Of a DNA stretch of 64,000 nucleotides, positions 17,528 through 25,173 are shown piece after piece. This DNA is from Dyadobacter sp. (GTDB taxonomy: Bacteria > Bacteroidota > Bacteroidia > Cytophagales > Spirosomataceae), in contig NZ_JAGIAS010000007.1 in the NCBI RefSeq assembly GCF_017744695.1, forward strand, positions 186,001 through 250,000. The letters run 5' to 3'. Under the pieces are notes generated by a model. It made no database searches. It worked only from the letters and a program-made list of their open reading frames with translations, and was not told the origin of the DNA. The stretch's first letter is position 1. Every line of letters begins with the position of its first letter. The translations under genes were made by a program, and so were the position numbers.

Positions 17528-18602
17528 TTACGCTTCCATCAAATAAGCCTTGATGAAACCATTAATATCCCCATTCAGCACCGCTTCGGTGTTCGAAGTC
17601 TGGTAGTCGGTGCGGTGGTCTTTTACGCGGCGGTCGTCGAGGACGTAGCTGCGGATTTGCGAGCCCCATTCGATTTTGCGTTTCGAAGCTTCCACTTCGG
17701 CGCGGGCCGAGTTACGCTTTTCGAGCTCGATCTGGTACAAGCGTGATTTCAGCAAGCGGATCGCCACCTCTTTGTTCATGAGCTGGGAGCGCTCCTGCTG
17801 GCAGGCGATGATGATGCCCGAGGGCTTGTGGTGCAGACGTACCGCGGTTTCCACCTTGTTTACGTTCTGGCCACCGGCGCCGCCCGAGCGGTAGGTGTCC
17901 CAGGTAATGTCGGCCATATTCACCTCGATCTCGATGTTGTCGTCCGCGAGCGGGTAGACGTACACGGAGGTGAAGGACGTATGCCGGCGCGCATTCGAGT
18001 CGAATGGCGAAATACGGACGAGGCGATGCACGCCGTTCTCCGATTTCAGGTTGCCGTAGGCATATTCGCCGTCGATTTCGAGGGTCACGGATTTTACCCC
18101 TGCCACATCGCCATCCTGCAAATCCACCTGGCGCACCTTGTAACCATTCTTTTCGGCCCACATGATGTACATCCGCATGAGCATCGAGGCCCAGTCCTGC
18201 GACTCGGTACCACCCGCGCCCGCATTGATTTCGATCACGGCAGGCAGTTCGTCGCCTTCTTCGCCCATCATTTTCCGGAACTCGATTTCGTCCAGTTTGT
18301 CGGCGAGTTTTTTGCCTTCTTCGTCCACTTCTTCTTCTGTGGCCTCGTCGGCTTCATAAAATTCCCAGATCGTGTCCAGGTCGTCGCGCAGGCGCGCGAG
18401 TTCCTCGTATCCATTGGTCCAGAATTTTAATCCCCGGATCTCCTTCATGACCTTTTCCGCACGGGTCGAGTCGTTCCAGAATTCCGGCTGAACAGTCTGC
18501 TGTTCAAGTTGTCCTAGCTGTTGTTTCCGGTTAGCGTAGTCAAAGATACCTCCCCAAAGCCTCTACACGGGCTTTCAAGTCTTTCAATTGCTCTGCAGTC
18601 AT
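17528..18602 (-). CDS. prfB: Peptide chain release factor 2, with +1 programmed frameshift
   Basis: The gene is in two frames. Frame 0 starts at the ATG at 18602, encodes MTAEQLKDLKARVEALGRYL and meets an in-frame TGA at 18542-18540. A +1 shift at the CTT codon continues with DYANRKQQLGQL and the long frame to 17528, giving about 357 residues. RF2 recognises UGA and UAA and releases the peptide. The stop-recognition tripeptide SPF (in RISPFDSNARRH) and the catalytic GGQ (SGGAGGQNVNKVETAVR) are both present. Its level should be autoregulated, because scarce RF2 favours the shift over termination at UGA. Confidence 0.95.
18539..18555 (-). promoter_or_regulatory. prfB programmed +1 frameshift site
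   Basis: On the minus strand the sequence is GGGGAGGTATCTTTGAC. A Shine-Dalgarno-like GGGAGG lies three nucleotides before the slippery CTT, which is followed by the TGA stop and C. This is the arrangement of the well-studied E. coli prfB site, differing only in the purine stretch. Confidence 0.93.
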
Positions 18603-18641
18603 TGAATTTTTTGAATTTAAGTTAATAATAAACGCTTCGCT

Positions 18642-18715
18642 GTCAGGTTTCGTCAGGGGTAGTCAAGAGGGGTCATGAGTAGTCATGAATTGTCAGGTAT
18701 AGTCATTTATTGTGA
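18642..18715. repeat. Left phased GTCA array flanking the four-helix-bundle gene
   Basis: GTCA begins at 18642, 18652, 18662, 18672, 18682, 18692 and 18702, an exact 10-bp register over seven units, with variable 6-nt spacers (often GGTATA or TGAATT-like) and a final GTGA at 18712. The innermost 15 nt (18701-18715) are an inverted copy, 14 of 15 identical, of 19171-19185 on the other side of the gene. Confidence 0.85.
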
Positions 18716-18732
18716 CTGGTCCTTATCTTGAA

Positions 18733-19092
18733 TCACCGCGAACCGTTGCCTATTGTTTTAATGTAGTTGTTAAGCTTAATGGATAACAACTCGCAAAGTT
18801 GGTTCAATTCTGTGAATTTTTCCTTAGAAATCAGATTCCTGTTTAATGCTTTGGTAAGCCAGGTTACCGTCTCCTTTAAAGAACCTCTCGAATAGTAGCA
18901 GAAGTTCAGATGCTCTTTGTAATGGTATCTTCCAAAGCCTTCGGCGATATTGGCAGCGATAGAATCGGCGGCGCGGATCAGTTGTTTGCCAAATGCGTCT
19001 TTCACAAAATAGCTCCAATCGTCCACAATTCGCCATATTTCGTCGCCAATCCGCATTGCCAGCTGGTATACGCGTAGTTCTTCCAGTTTCAT
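18733..19092 (-). CDS. Four-helix-bundle protein (S23/Avd-like)
   Basis: A 119-residue protein of the family also encoded in 23S rRNA intervening sequences and related to diversity-generating retroelement accessory protein Avd. Motifs are LEELRVYQLAMRIGDEIW at the start, FGKQLIRAADSIAANIAEGF in the middle and FCYYSRGSLKETVTWLTKAL. Relatives form ring-like oligomers that bind nucleic acid. Here it is not inside an rRNA gene and no reverse transcriptase is nearby. It is bracketed by inverted GTCA/TGAC arrays, which suggests it belongs to a discrete repeat-bounded element. Family assignment is strong; role unknown. Confidence 0.88.
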   Translation of the reverse strand: MKLEELRVYQLAMRIGDEIWRIVDDWSYFVKDAFGKQLIRAADSIAANIAEGFGRYHYKEHLNFCYYSRGSLKETVTWLTKALNRNLISKEKFTELNQLCELLSIKLNNYIKTIGNGSR

Positions 19093-19170
19093 GAGTGCAG
19101 CTGATTTGTTACCGAATTGATACGCGAGAATCCCTTGTTGGTAACGGCTTGTAGAATAGGCCTATCAACT

Positions 19171-19285
19171 TCACAACAAATGACTTCCTGACTACATTTG
19201 ACCATATCTGACTATTTCCTGACCAGGCTTGACTACACCCGACTAATTCCTGACCAGACCAGACTAATTCCTGACCAATTTCTGA
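19171..19285. repeat. Right phased TGAC array flanking the four-helix-bundle gene
   Basis: TGAC (twice CGAC or AGAC) begins at 19181, 19190, 19199, 19209, 19220, 19230, 19240, 19251, 19261, 19272 and 19282. That is eleven units at 9-11 bp, mean about 10.1. TGAC is the complement of the left array's GTCA, so the two arrays are inverted. Spacers recur (TAATTCC and CATTTC types). The inner 15 nt mirror 18701-18715. The array ends about 10 nt before the lpdA -7 box. Confidence 0.85.
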
Positions 19286-19295
19286 CGATAATTGT

Positions 19296-19303
19296 TACCT
19301 TTG
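19296..19303 (+). promoter_or_regulatory. lpdA -7 promoter box (TACCTTTG)
   Basis: TACCTTTG followed by C fits the Bacteroidota -7 consensus, 46 nt before the lpdA start. The -33 position would fall inside the last TGAC units of the repeat array; no clear TTTG is present there. Confidence 0.6.
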
Positions 19304-19349
19304 CGTCAAAATTTTGTCAACCCATTTCGTACAATAAAAATACCGGAAA

Positions 19350-20747
19350 ATGGCTCAAACATATGATGTGATTGTAATTGGTAGCGGCCCTGGGGGTTAT
19401 CCCGCAGCCATTCGTGCTTCCCAATTAGGACTTAAAGTTGCTATTGTTGAAAAAGAAAGTTTAGGAGGGATTTGCCTTAACTGGGGTTGTATTCCAACAA
19501 AAGCGTTGCTGAAAAGTGCTCAGGTTTTCGAGTATATCAAGCACGCAAAAGATTACGGTATCAATGTAAGCGACTCATCGGCCGATTTCGGAGCGGTGAT
19601 CAAACGCAGCCGCGGCGTGGCTGATACCATGAGCAAAGGGGTGTCGTTCCTGATGAAAAAGAACAAGATCGACGTCATTATGGGTACCGGTAAAGTAAAA
19701 GGCCAGAAAACGGTTGAAGTAACTGACAAGGATGGCAAAAAGACTGATTACAGTGCTTCAAAAGGAGTAATCATCGCAACAGGCGCACGCGCACGCGAAT
19801 TGCCGAACATCAAACTCGACGGACAGAAAATCATCGAATACCGCAAGGCAATGAGCCTTGAAAAACAGCCTGCTTCCATGCTGGTAATCGGCTCCGGCGC
19901 GATCGGAATGGAGTTCGCTTATGTTTATAACTCCATGGGTACCAAGGTTACCGTGGTGGAATTCCTTCCTAACCTGGTTCCGGTTGAAGATGAAGAGATC
20001 TCAAAAGAGATCGCTAAGCAATACAAGAAGATCGGTATCGAAACTTTGGTAAACTCTTCGGTGGAGAAAGTGGATACCAGCGGCAAAGGCTGCAAAGTGT
20101 CCGTTAAAACACCGGATGGCGAGAAAACTTTCGAAGTAGACGTAGTGCTTTCAGCTGCGGGTATCGTATCTAACATCGAAAACATCGGCCTGGAAGAAAC
20201 TGGTATCAAAACCGATAAAGGTAAAATTGTTGTCAACGAATGGTACGAAACCAGCGTTCCTGGCTTCTACGCGATCGGCGACTGCACGCCTGGCCAGGCA
20301 TTGGCACACGTGGCAACAGCCGAGGGGATCATCTGCGCTGAGAAAATCGCAGGTCACAAAACCGAAGCATTGGATTATGGCAACATCCCTGGATGTACTT
20401 ATTGCCAGCCGGAAATCGCATCGGTAGGTTTCACCGAGAAAAAAGCGAAAGAAGCTGGTTACGATATCAAAGTAGGTAAATTCCCGTTCAAAGCGTCTGG
20501 TAAGGCGGTAGGAGCCGGCGTTACCGACGGTTTCGTAAAAGTAATTTTCGACGCGAAATACGGTGAATTCCTCGGAGCCCACATGATTGGCGCGAACGTA
20601 ACCGAAATGATCGCAGAGGTAGTAGTAGCCCGCAAGCTGGAAACAACATCTCACGAGATTATGCGCGCCATCCACCCGCACCCAACCATGTCGGAAGCAC
20701 TGAAAGGCGCTACCGAAGCGGCTTACGGCGAGGCGATTGATTTGTAA
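19350..20747 (+). CDS. lpdA: Dihydrolipoyl dehydrogenase
   Basis: A 465-residue flavoprotein disulfide reductase. The FAD-binding motif is VIGSGPGGYPAAIRASQLG. The redox-active pair Cys42/Cys47 lies in GGICLNWGCIPTKALLK. The NAD-binding motif is VIGSGAIGMEFAYVYNSMG. The second FAD motif ends FYAIGDC, and the C-terminal catalytic His-Glu dyad is in HPHPTMSEA. It is the E3 subunit that reoxidises lipoyl groups of the pyruvate/2-oxoglutarate dehydrogenase or glycine cleavage complexes. No E1/E2 genes are adjacent, so it is likely shared. Length and motifs are complete. Confidence 0.97.
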   Translation: MAQTYDVIVIGSGPGGYPAAIRASQLGLKVAIVEKESLGGICLNWGCIPTKALLKSAQVFEYIKHAKDYGINVSDSSADFGAVIKRSRGVADTMSKGVSFLMKKNKIDVIMGTGKVKGQKTVEVTDKDGKKTDYSASKGVIIATGARARELPNIKLDGQKIIEYRKAMSLEKQPASMLVIGSGAIGMEFAYVYNSMGTKVTVVEFLPNLVPVEDEEISKEIAKQYKKIGIETLVNSSVEKVDTSGKGCKVSVKTPDGEKTFEVDVVLSAAGIVSNIENIGLEETGIKTDKGKIVVNEWYETSVPGFYAIGDCTPGQALAHVATAEGIICAEKIAGHKTEALDYGNIPGCTYCQPEIASVGFTEKKAKEAGYDIKVGKFPFKASGKAVGAGVTDGFVKVIFDAKYGEFLGAHMIGANVTEMIAEVVVARKLETTSHEIMRAIHPHPTMSEALKGATEAAYGEAIDL

Positions 20748-20757
20748 GATTGTAAGA

Positions 20758-20786
20758 CTTCGGCTGTCGGCTTTCGGCTGTCGGAA
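20758..20786. repeat. Left 7-bp-period array flanking the nucleotidyltransferase gene
   Basis: CGGCTGT, CGGCTTT, CGGCTGT and CGGAATA follow one another at an exact 7-bp period, preceded by ACTT. This array begins 10 nt after the lpdA stop and lies upstream of that gene's terminator hairpin. Confidence 0.8.
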
Positions 20787-20798
20787 TATTGATTATGG

Positions 20799-20826
20799 CA
20801 ATGCCCGGGAGTTATTCCGGGCATTG
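20799..20826 (+). terminator. Rho-independent terminator after lpdA
   Basis: A perfect 10-bp stem CAATGCCCGG/CCGGGCATTG with an 8-nt loop, followed by TTTATTTTT. It is placed between the left 7-bp array and the nucleotidyltransferase gene. Confidence 0.88.
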
Positions 20827-20859
20827 TTTATTTTTACTCAAAACACTGCTCAACTTCCT

Positions 20860-21465
20860 ATGTCTGCTAATACACTAACCGAGCGATATTCCGAGAATCT
20901 GGAAGCATTCATTCGCTTGAAACAGGTGGAGGGAGACCTGCGTCGTTCCAATCCGAATTCTAAAAATAGGCGAACTATGGACATTAGCAGTGGAGATGTT
21001 TTGCAACTATTGAAAAGTCTCAATAAACATCAGGTCAAATACCTACTTGTGGGTGGAATGGCCGGCGTCGTCCACGGGCATGTGCGCACTACTATGGATA
21101 TGGACCTCTGGATAAGCAATACGCCGGAGAACACAGAAGCATTCATTCACGCATTGGTTGAAAACGAGGTGGTTGGAGCGGAACTGCTGAGGACAATGCC
21201 GCTTATTTTCGGCTGGACGTCGGTCCGTTTTGGAAAATCAGGTTTCGAACTGGATTTGGGACATGCTTTGAAGGCTTTCGCAGAAACAGACTTTGATGCA
21301 TGTTACGAAAGGGCACTGGTAGCTGACTATAACGGGGTGCCCTTCCGAGTGCTCCATTTACCCGATTTAATAACAGAAAAGAAAGCCACCGCAAGACACA
21401 AGGATCTCGGGGATGTCGAAGAACTACAACGCATTTGGGAAGAATTGAACAACGATAAACCGTAG
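20860..21465 (+). CDS. Nucleotidyltransferase-fold protein
   Basis: About 201 residues from the ATG at 20860; a second ATG at 20977 would remove a 39-residue N-terminal segment. The core has the nucleotidyltransferase pattern. KYLLVGGMAGVVHG precedes the acidic pair in TTMDMDLWIS, which fits the hGG...DxD metal-binding motif of the Pol-beta-like superfamily. The later block is FELDLGHALKAF. Similar proteins are often toxin-like or of unknown role. The N-terminal segment (ENLEAFIRLKQVEGDLRR) may be a fused small partner. It is flanked by inverted 7-bp arrays, which mark it as an accessory cassette. Confidence 0.78.
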   Translation: MSANTLTERYSENLEAFIRLKQVEGDLRRSNPNSKNRRTMDISSGDVLQLLKSLNKHQVKYLLVGGMAGVVHGHVRTTMDMDLWISNTPENTEAFIHALVENEVVGAELLRTMPLIFGWTSVRFGKSGFELDLGHALKAFAETDFDACYERALVADYNGVPFRVLHLPDLITEKKATARHKDLGDVEELQRIWEELNNDKP

Positions 21466-21505
21466 TCGGCGGCGGTTTGGATTGTCGTTGTTCAAAAAAA
21501 AGTCT

Positions 21506-21530
21506 GAAAGCCGACTGCCGAAAGCCGAAG
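21506..21530. repeat. Right 7-bp-period array flanking the nucleotidyltransferase gene
   Basis: AGCCGAC, TGCCGAA and AGCCGAA at 7-bp spacing, the inverted counterpart of the CGGCTNT units at 20758-20786. It ends 3 nt from the stop codon of the convergent deacetylase gene. Confidence 0.8.
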
Positions 21531-21532
21531 TT

Positions 21533-22531
21533 CTACCTCACCTTCTGCCTACGCTGCATCGCCTCGCGCCACGTTGTCAGCACAATCCCTTCCTTCTCGA
21601 TATACTTTCTTAATTCCGGGTCGATCATCGCCAGGAAGTCGCCTTCGCGGGTGGGCCAGGAGTCGGAGATTTGTGGGAAAACTTCGGTGTGGATCGTGCA
21701 ATGCATGATCACCATTGTGAGACCGGGTTTCAGCTTGCCAATTGCTTCGATGTATTTCGCAGTTTTGTATTTCTGCAATGCCTTCTCGGATTTATCGCCG
21801 TTTTCGGGGCCCTTCCAGCCATAGCTGCTGTTTTCGAGGTCGTCGAGGACGGGCAATCCTGCCGCCCAGAGTTGCTGTCCTACTTTTTGGGTCATTTCGA
21901 ATTGCTGGTCGATCATCTTTTCTTCACCTCGAATAGCAGTATTGTGCCCACCGGGGAACATGACCGGGATTTTCTCCTGCATTCCTACTTTCAGATACCT
22001 TTCCAAAAATTCCGGCGTCGCGAATAGCGTACCCATATGCGAGTCCAAATGTGTGGGTTCGAAGCCCATCGTACGGGCGCGTTCGAGTTGTGCGCGGATT
22101 TCGGTTTCCACTTCATCGGGCGAGGCATTTTTAACAACATCCGCCACGCTTCTCCACAATGCGCCTTCGGTATCGGTGAGGCCTTTTACATTCGTTTTGC
22201 CGGCGAGCGGCCCCCAGCGATAATCTTTCCATTCCGATGTCATCGTCAAATGCAGACCGGCGTCGATATCCTTATTTTCTTTCCAGTAATGCACAAAGCC
22301 CGGTACCCAGCCGCAGGGCATCATTACGCTCAGTGAATTGGCGACGCCTTCGCGGATGGCCTTAATAGCCCCCTGGTTGGATTCATAGGACATTCCTACG
22401 TCGTCGACGTGGATAATGAGGACCTTTTTGCCTTTTGGGTATCCGAGCTTTTCGGCGTAGGTGGGTTCGGTTGTTTGGGCGAAAACGTTGCCGGACAACA
22501 GCACGGCAAATAGCAGTAATACTTTATTCAT
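21533..22531 (-). CDS. YdjC/ChbG-like polysaccharide deacetylase family protein
   Basis: A 332-residue secreted protein with an N-terminal signal peptide (LLLFAVLLSGNVFAQT). The metal-binding motifs of the YdjC/ChbG group are visible: IIHVDDVGMSYESNQG (Asp pair), AGLHLTMTSEW and PTHLDSHMGTLF (His). ChbG removes acetyl groups from chito-oligosaccharides; the substrate here is unknown. The protein is exported, unlike cytoplasmic ChbG. Divergent from the degenerate MBL gene with a 52-nt gap. Confidence 0.86.
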   Translation of the reverse strand: MNKVLLLFAVLLSGNVFAQTTEPTYAEKLGYPKGKKVLIIHVDDVGMSYESNQGAIKAIREGVANSLSVMMPCGWVPGFVHYWKENKDIDAGLHLTMTSEWKDYRWGPLAGKTNVKGLTDTEGALWRSVADVVKNASPDEVETEIRAQLERARTMGFEPTHLDSHMGTLFATPEFLERYLKVGMQEKIPVMFPGGHNTAIRGEEKMIDQQFEMTQKVGQQLWAAGLPVLDDLENSSYGWKGPENGDKSEKALQKYKTAKYIEAIGKLKPGLTMVIMHCTIHTEVFPQISDSWPTREGDFLAMIDPELRKYIEKEGIVLTTWREAMQRRQKVR

Positions 22532-22583
22532 AAGCTCATTATTTGGTTATGTTTGCGGTGATCATTAACAGACTATACCTCTT

Positions 22584-24113
22584 ATGAAGAAGTTCGTACT
22601 AGCGTTTTTACTGCTTTTTTACATAGGCCGATCGTACGGGCAAAATGTATCGCCGAAGGAAATCGTTAGGAAGTCTTTTTTGAAAACCACAGGAGGTAGA
22701 AAAGTCAATAGTTTTAAACTCGTTACCACTTTTGACCGGCCCGGTACTGATGCTTTAAAACAAACGCAACGCAGTCCGATGCGCGATTTGATGGAGGAGC
22801 TCATGAGTATTGCCCCTGATTCGGTCAAAGAGCAGATGGCTACCGAAATGAAACGTGCGAGTGAAACCCTGGACCAGGAACTGGTCGCGATGCATGAGCG
22901 ATTGGTGGATATTTCTTTTACCGATCTGAGTTTAAAAAAGGCAGCTAACCTACGAATAGGTTTAACAGGTGCTCAGGATACAAGCCGAGCAGTGACGGAG
23001 CTTCGCGATGGCAAAATGGCTGCGGTTTTGTTGAATAACCCGGTGTTAATGCTTCAATACATGGCGTCTGATACGGTCGAACTTCACTACACGGGGGCGA
23101 CGGTATCGGAGAATGAGGATCAGCACATAATACAAGTAAAGGTTAACGGAAAATGGCTGGACGTGATGATTGGGAAGGAAAGCCGGCTCGTGTCACGGAT
23201 CGTCATTCCACGGGTCGATACAGATCCGCTGATGGGGAAAGGGCCGGTGCATTATCAAGAGAATCATGTTTTCAGCAACTACAAGAAAATATCCGGCCTG
23301 CTGCTGCCGTCCGGTTTGGAGGAAACCAGTACCAGTTTCGGCGTGACAGTCAGGTACAATTTGGCCTGGAGTCATATCAATGAGGTATTTCCCGATTCGA
23401 CCTTTGCCCGTGAGCCCACGCCGGAAGAGAAAGCCAGGTTTAGGTTTACCGATATGGGAAATAATCTTTTTCTCATGGAGTTAACCGGGTGGCATTCCGG
23501 CAGTGCGCGTACGCTTGTTGTAGAAAGTAATCAGGTTGTCGACCTGTTTACCGGATTCATTTACAATGAAGAGATTATTGGAAAAATGAGGAAAGCACTG
23601 GATGAGAAATTCCCGGGGAAAAAGATCCGGAATATTTTTGGTATAGAGGCAATTTCCTGGGTTCAGGCACTTTCTGGCCTGTTTGACACCGGCACAGAGC
23701 TATATTATCCCAAAGGACTGGGACTTATGTCGGAGGATCAACGGCGCAGGTATAACCCGAAAGAGGACTCGATCTGGAATGCGCGGCTTTCAGATGGTAC
23801 ACTGCATTCCTTCGAAACCGATTTTGAGAAGGATGGCTATCGCATTTTTATGCTTAACTCAAACCCTAACCCTAACTATGAGAAATGGGAGGCCGGCTAT
23901 TACCTGAGCAGCCAAAAGGTGATCTACGTGAATGGATACCTCGGAAATGCCAAAAAGGGACGAAGCGCTGCCCCCTGGGAAAAACGGTTGTATGAAATGA
24001 TTACTCGTGAAGGATTGGCCGTTGAAAAGATAATATGCCCCAATGCACTTGCGCGCTCCGTGCCGCTCTCAATAAGCTACGAAGAGTTGCGGCTAAGGAT
24101 TGCTGCACAATAG
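22584..24113 (+). CDS. Secreted protein with a degenerate metallo-beta-lactamase-like domain
   Basis: A 509-residue protein with a signal peptide (VLAFLLLFYIGRSYGQ). The N-terminal about 270 residues resemble the beta-rich domain that precedes MBL domains in Bacteroidota. From about residue 285 the segments MGNNLFLMELTGWHSGSART, VESNQVVDLFTGF and EKFPGKKIRNIFGIEAISWV follow MBL strand order. Where a catalytic HxHxDH would sit, the sequence reads GIEAISW, so the metal ligands are lost. It is probably non-catalytic or diverged. The assignment is by pattern only and moderately sure. Confidence 0.6.
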   Translation: MKKFVLAFLLLFYIGRSYGQNVSPKEIVRKSFLKTTGGRKVNSFKLVTTFDRPGTDALKQTQRSPMRDLMEELMSIAPDSVKEQMATEMKRASETLDQELVAMHERLVDISFTDLSLKKAANLRIGLTGAQDTSRAVTELRDGKMAAVLLNNPVLMLQYMASDTVELHYTGATVSENEDQHIIQVKVNGKWLDVMIGKESRLVSRIVIPRVDTDPLMGKGPVHYQENHVFSNYKKISGLLLPSGLEETSTSFGVTVRYNLAWSHINEVFPDSTFAREPTPEEKARFRFTDMGNNLFLMELTGWHSGSARTLVVESNQVVDLFTGFIYNEEIIGKMRKALDEKFPGKKIRNIFGIEAISWVQALSGLFDTGTELYYPKGLGLMSEDQRRRYNPKEDSIWNARLSDGTLHSFETDFEKDGYRIFMLNSNPNPNYEKWEAGYYLSSQKVIYVNGYLGNAKKGRSAAPWEKRLYEMITREGLAVEKIICPNALARSVPLSISYEELRLRIAAQ

Positions 24114-24169
24114 CCCTATTATTTCCACGTTATTTGCCAACATTTAACGCATCCCCCTAACATTCCTGC

Positions 24170-25150
24170 ATGGCTAACTCGCGCAACCTGTTAACCTGTC
24201 TGCTATTGTGCCTGATCGTTCCCGCACAAGCACAGCATTTCTCATTAAGCCGTCTTTTTTATCCCAATCTCACGCTTAAAGCGGATTATAACGTGCCGTC
24301 GAGTCTCGACGGAACACGGGACTATGGCGTATCCCGCACCGGTTTCTTTGGTATAATACCCTTGCAAAGTGAGGTGCAGCTTGGTTACAGTCTGCGTAAA
24401 AAGTTTGATCTGAGAGCGGTGCATACGGTGGCACTGGCACAGTACACACAGATTCAGCCCACTTTCGACGGTAAGAATGATCCATCCAACGGTTACAAAA
24501 CGTTATCGCTTGGTATCATCCGTTTGCAGGCCAGCATTAAGGACCGGCTTTGGGTCTATGGCGGTGGTTTGGGGATGACGGAAAGTAATGAGACGTTTTT
24601 CAGCCCGCAACCATTTTTCTGGGGCGGTGCGGCGCGGATGCATATTCTCGGTCTTCGTACGCAGTTTATGTACGGGTCCGTGTTAGCTTACAACCAGAAG
24701 TTGCGTTTCATTCCGGTATTAGGGATAAATAAGGGGCTAGGCAAAGACTGGCGCGTTTCGGCCTTGCTGCCTTTTATGGTAAATGCCAACTACAAAGCTA
24801 CCAAGTGGTTCAATGTCGATTTTCTAGCCGGTCTCAATGGTTACAGCGGTGGTTTCCAGGTACAGACGCCGGAGGAGAAAGCGCTGCGGCGTGAAAATTA
24901 CAGGCAGATCAAAACGGGTATCGCAGCCAATGTGCATTTGTTTTCGGTGCTGAATGTGTCGGTGGAAGCCGGCGTTACAACATTCCGGCAATTGCGAACA
25001 TTCAACAGCGCCCGCGAAAACCTGACTTCTTACACACCCGCGACTACGCCTTACATAGGCGCGAGCGTACGCTACATAACGAGCCGGTCGCGGCTGTCGT
25101 CCAGATTTACGCGGCGAATGGGGTTAGGCGAAGGCGGCATTAACTGGTAA
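24170..25150 (+). CDS. Outer membrane beta-barrel protein (DUF6268-like)
   Basis: A 326-residue protein with signal peptide (LLLCLIVPAQAQ). Alternating aromatic and polar strands follow (SEVQLGYSLRKKFDLRAV, LWVYGGGLGMTES, FRPVLGI-like segments), typical of outer membrane barrels. The pattern resembles the DUF6268 proteins of Bacteroidota. It begins 56 nt after the MBL-like gene on the same strand and may be co-transcribed. Function unknown. Confidence 0.7.
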   Translation: MANSRNLLTCLLLCLIVPAQAQHFSLSRLFYPNLTLKADYNVPSSLDGTRDYGVSRTGFFGIIPLQSEVQLGYSLRKKFDLRAVHTVALAQYTQIQPTFDGKNDPSNGYKTLSLGIIRLQASIKDRLWVYGGGLGMTESNETFFSPQPFFWGGAARMHILGLRTQFMYGSVLAYNQKLRFIPVLGINKGLGKDWRVSALLPFMVNANYKATKWFNVDFLAGLNGYSGGFQVQTPEEKALRRENYRQIKTGIAANVHLFSVLNVSVEAGVTTFRQLRTFNSARENLTSYTPATTPYIGASVRYITSRSRLSSRFTRRMGLGEGGINW

Positions 25151-25173
25151 TGAATTTTGCCCGCAAGTGAGAG

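Larger units (their letters stand above)
18642..19285. mobile_element. Candidate cassette: four-helix-bundle gene between inverted phased arrays
   Basis: A roughly 640-bp unit made of the GTCA array (18642-18715), a single gene (18733-19092) and the oppositely oriented TGAC array (19171-19285). It sits in the divergent intergenic region between prfB and lpdA. No transposase or target-site duplication was identified. Calling it mobile is an inference from the terminal inverted-repeat-like layout and the accessory nature of the gene. Confidence 0.5.
20758..21530. mobile_element. Candidate cassette: nucleotidyltransferase gene between inverted 7-bp arrays
   Basis: The gene at 20860-21465 lies between a CGGCTNT array (20758-20786) and its inverted counterpart (21506-21530). 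The architecture matches that of the four-helix-bundle gene on the other side of lpdA, with a different unit sequence and period. No transposase or target-site duplication was identified, so mobility is inferred. Confidence 0.42.

Noticed and set aside
18642..19285. CRISPR array
   Set aside because: Units are 10 bp with only four conserved bases; no long direct repeats or spacers and no cas genes.
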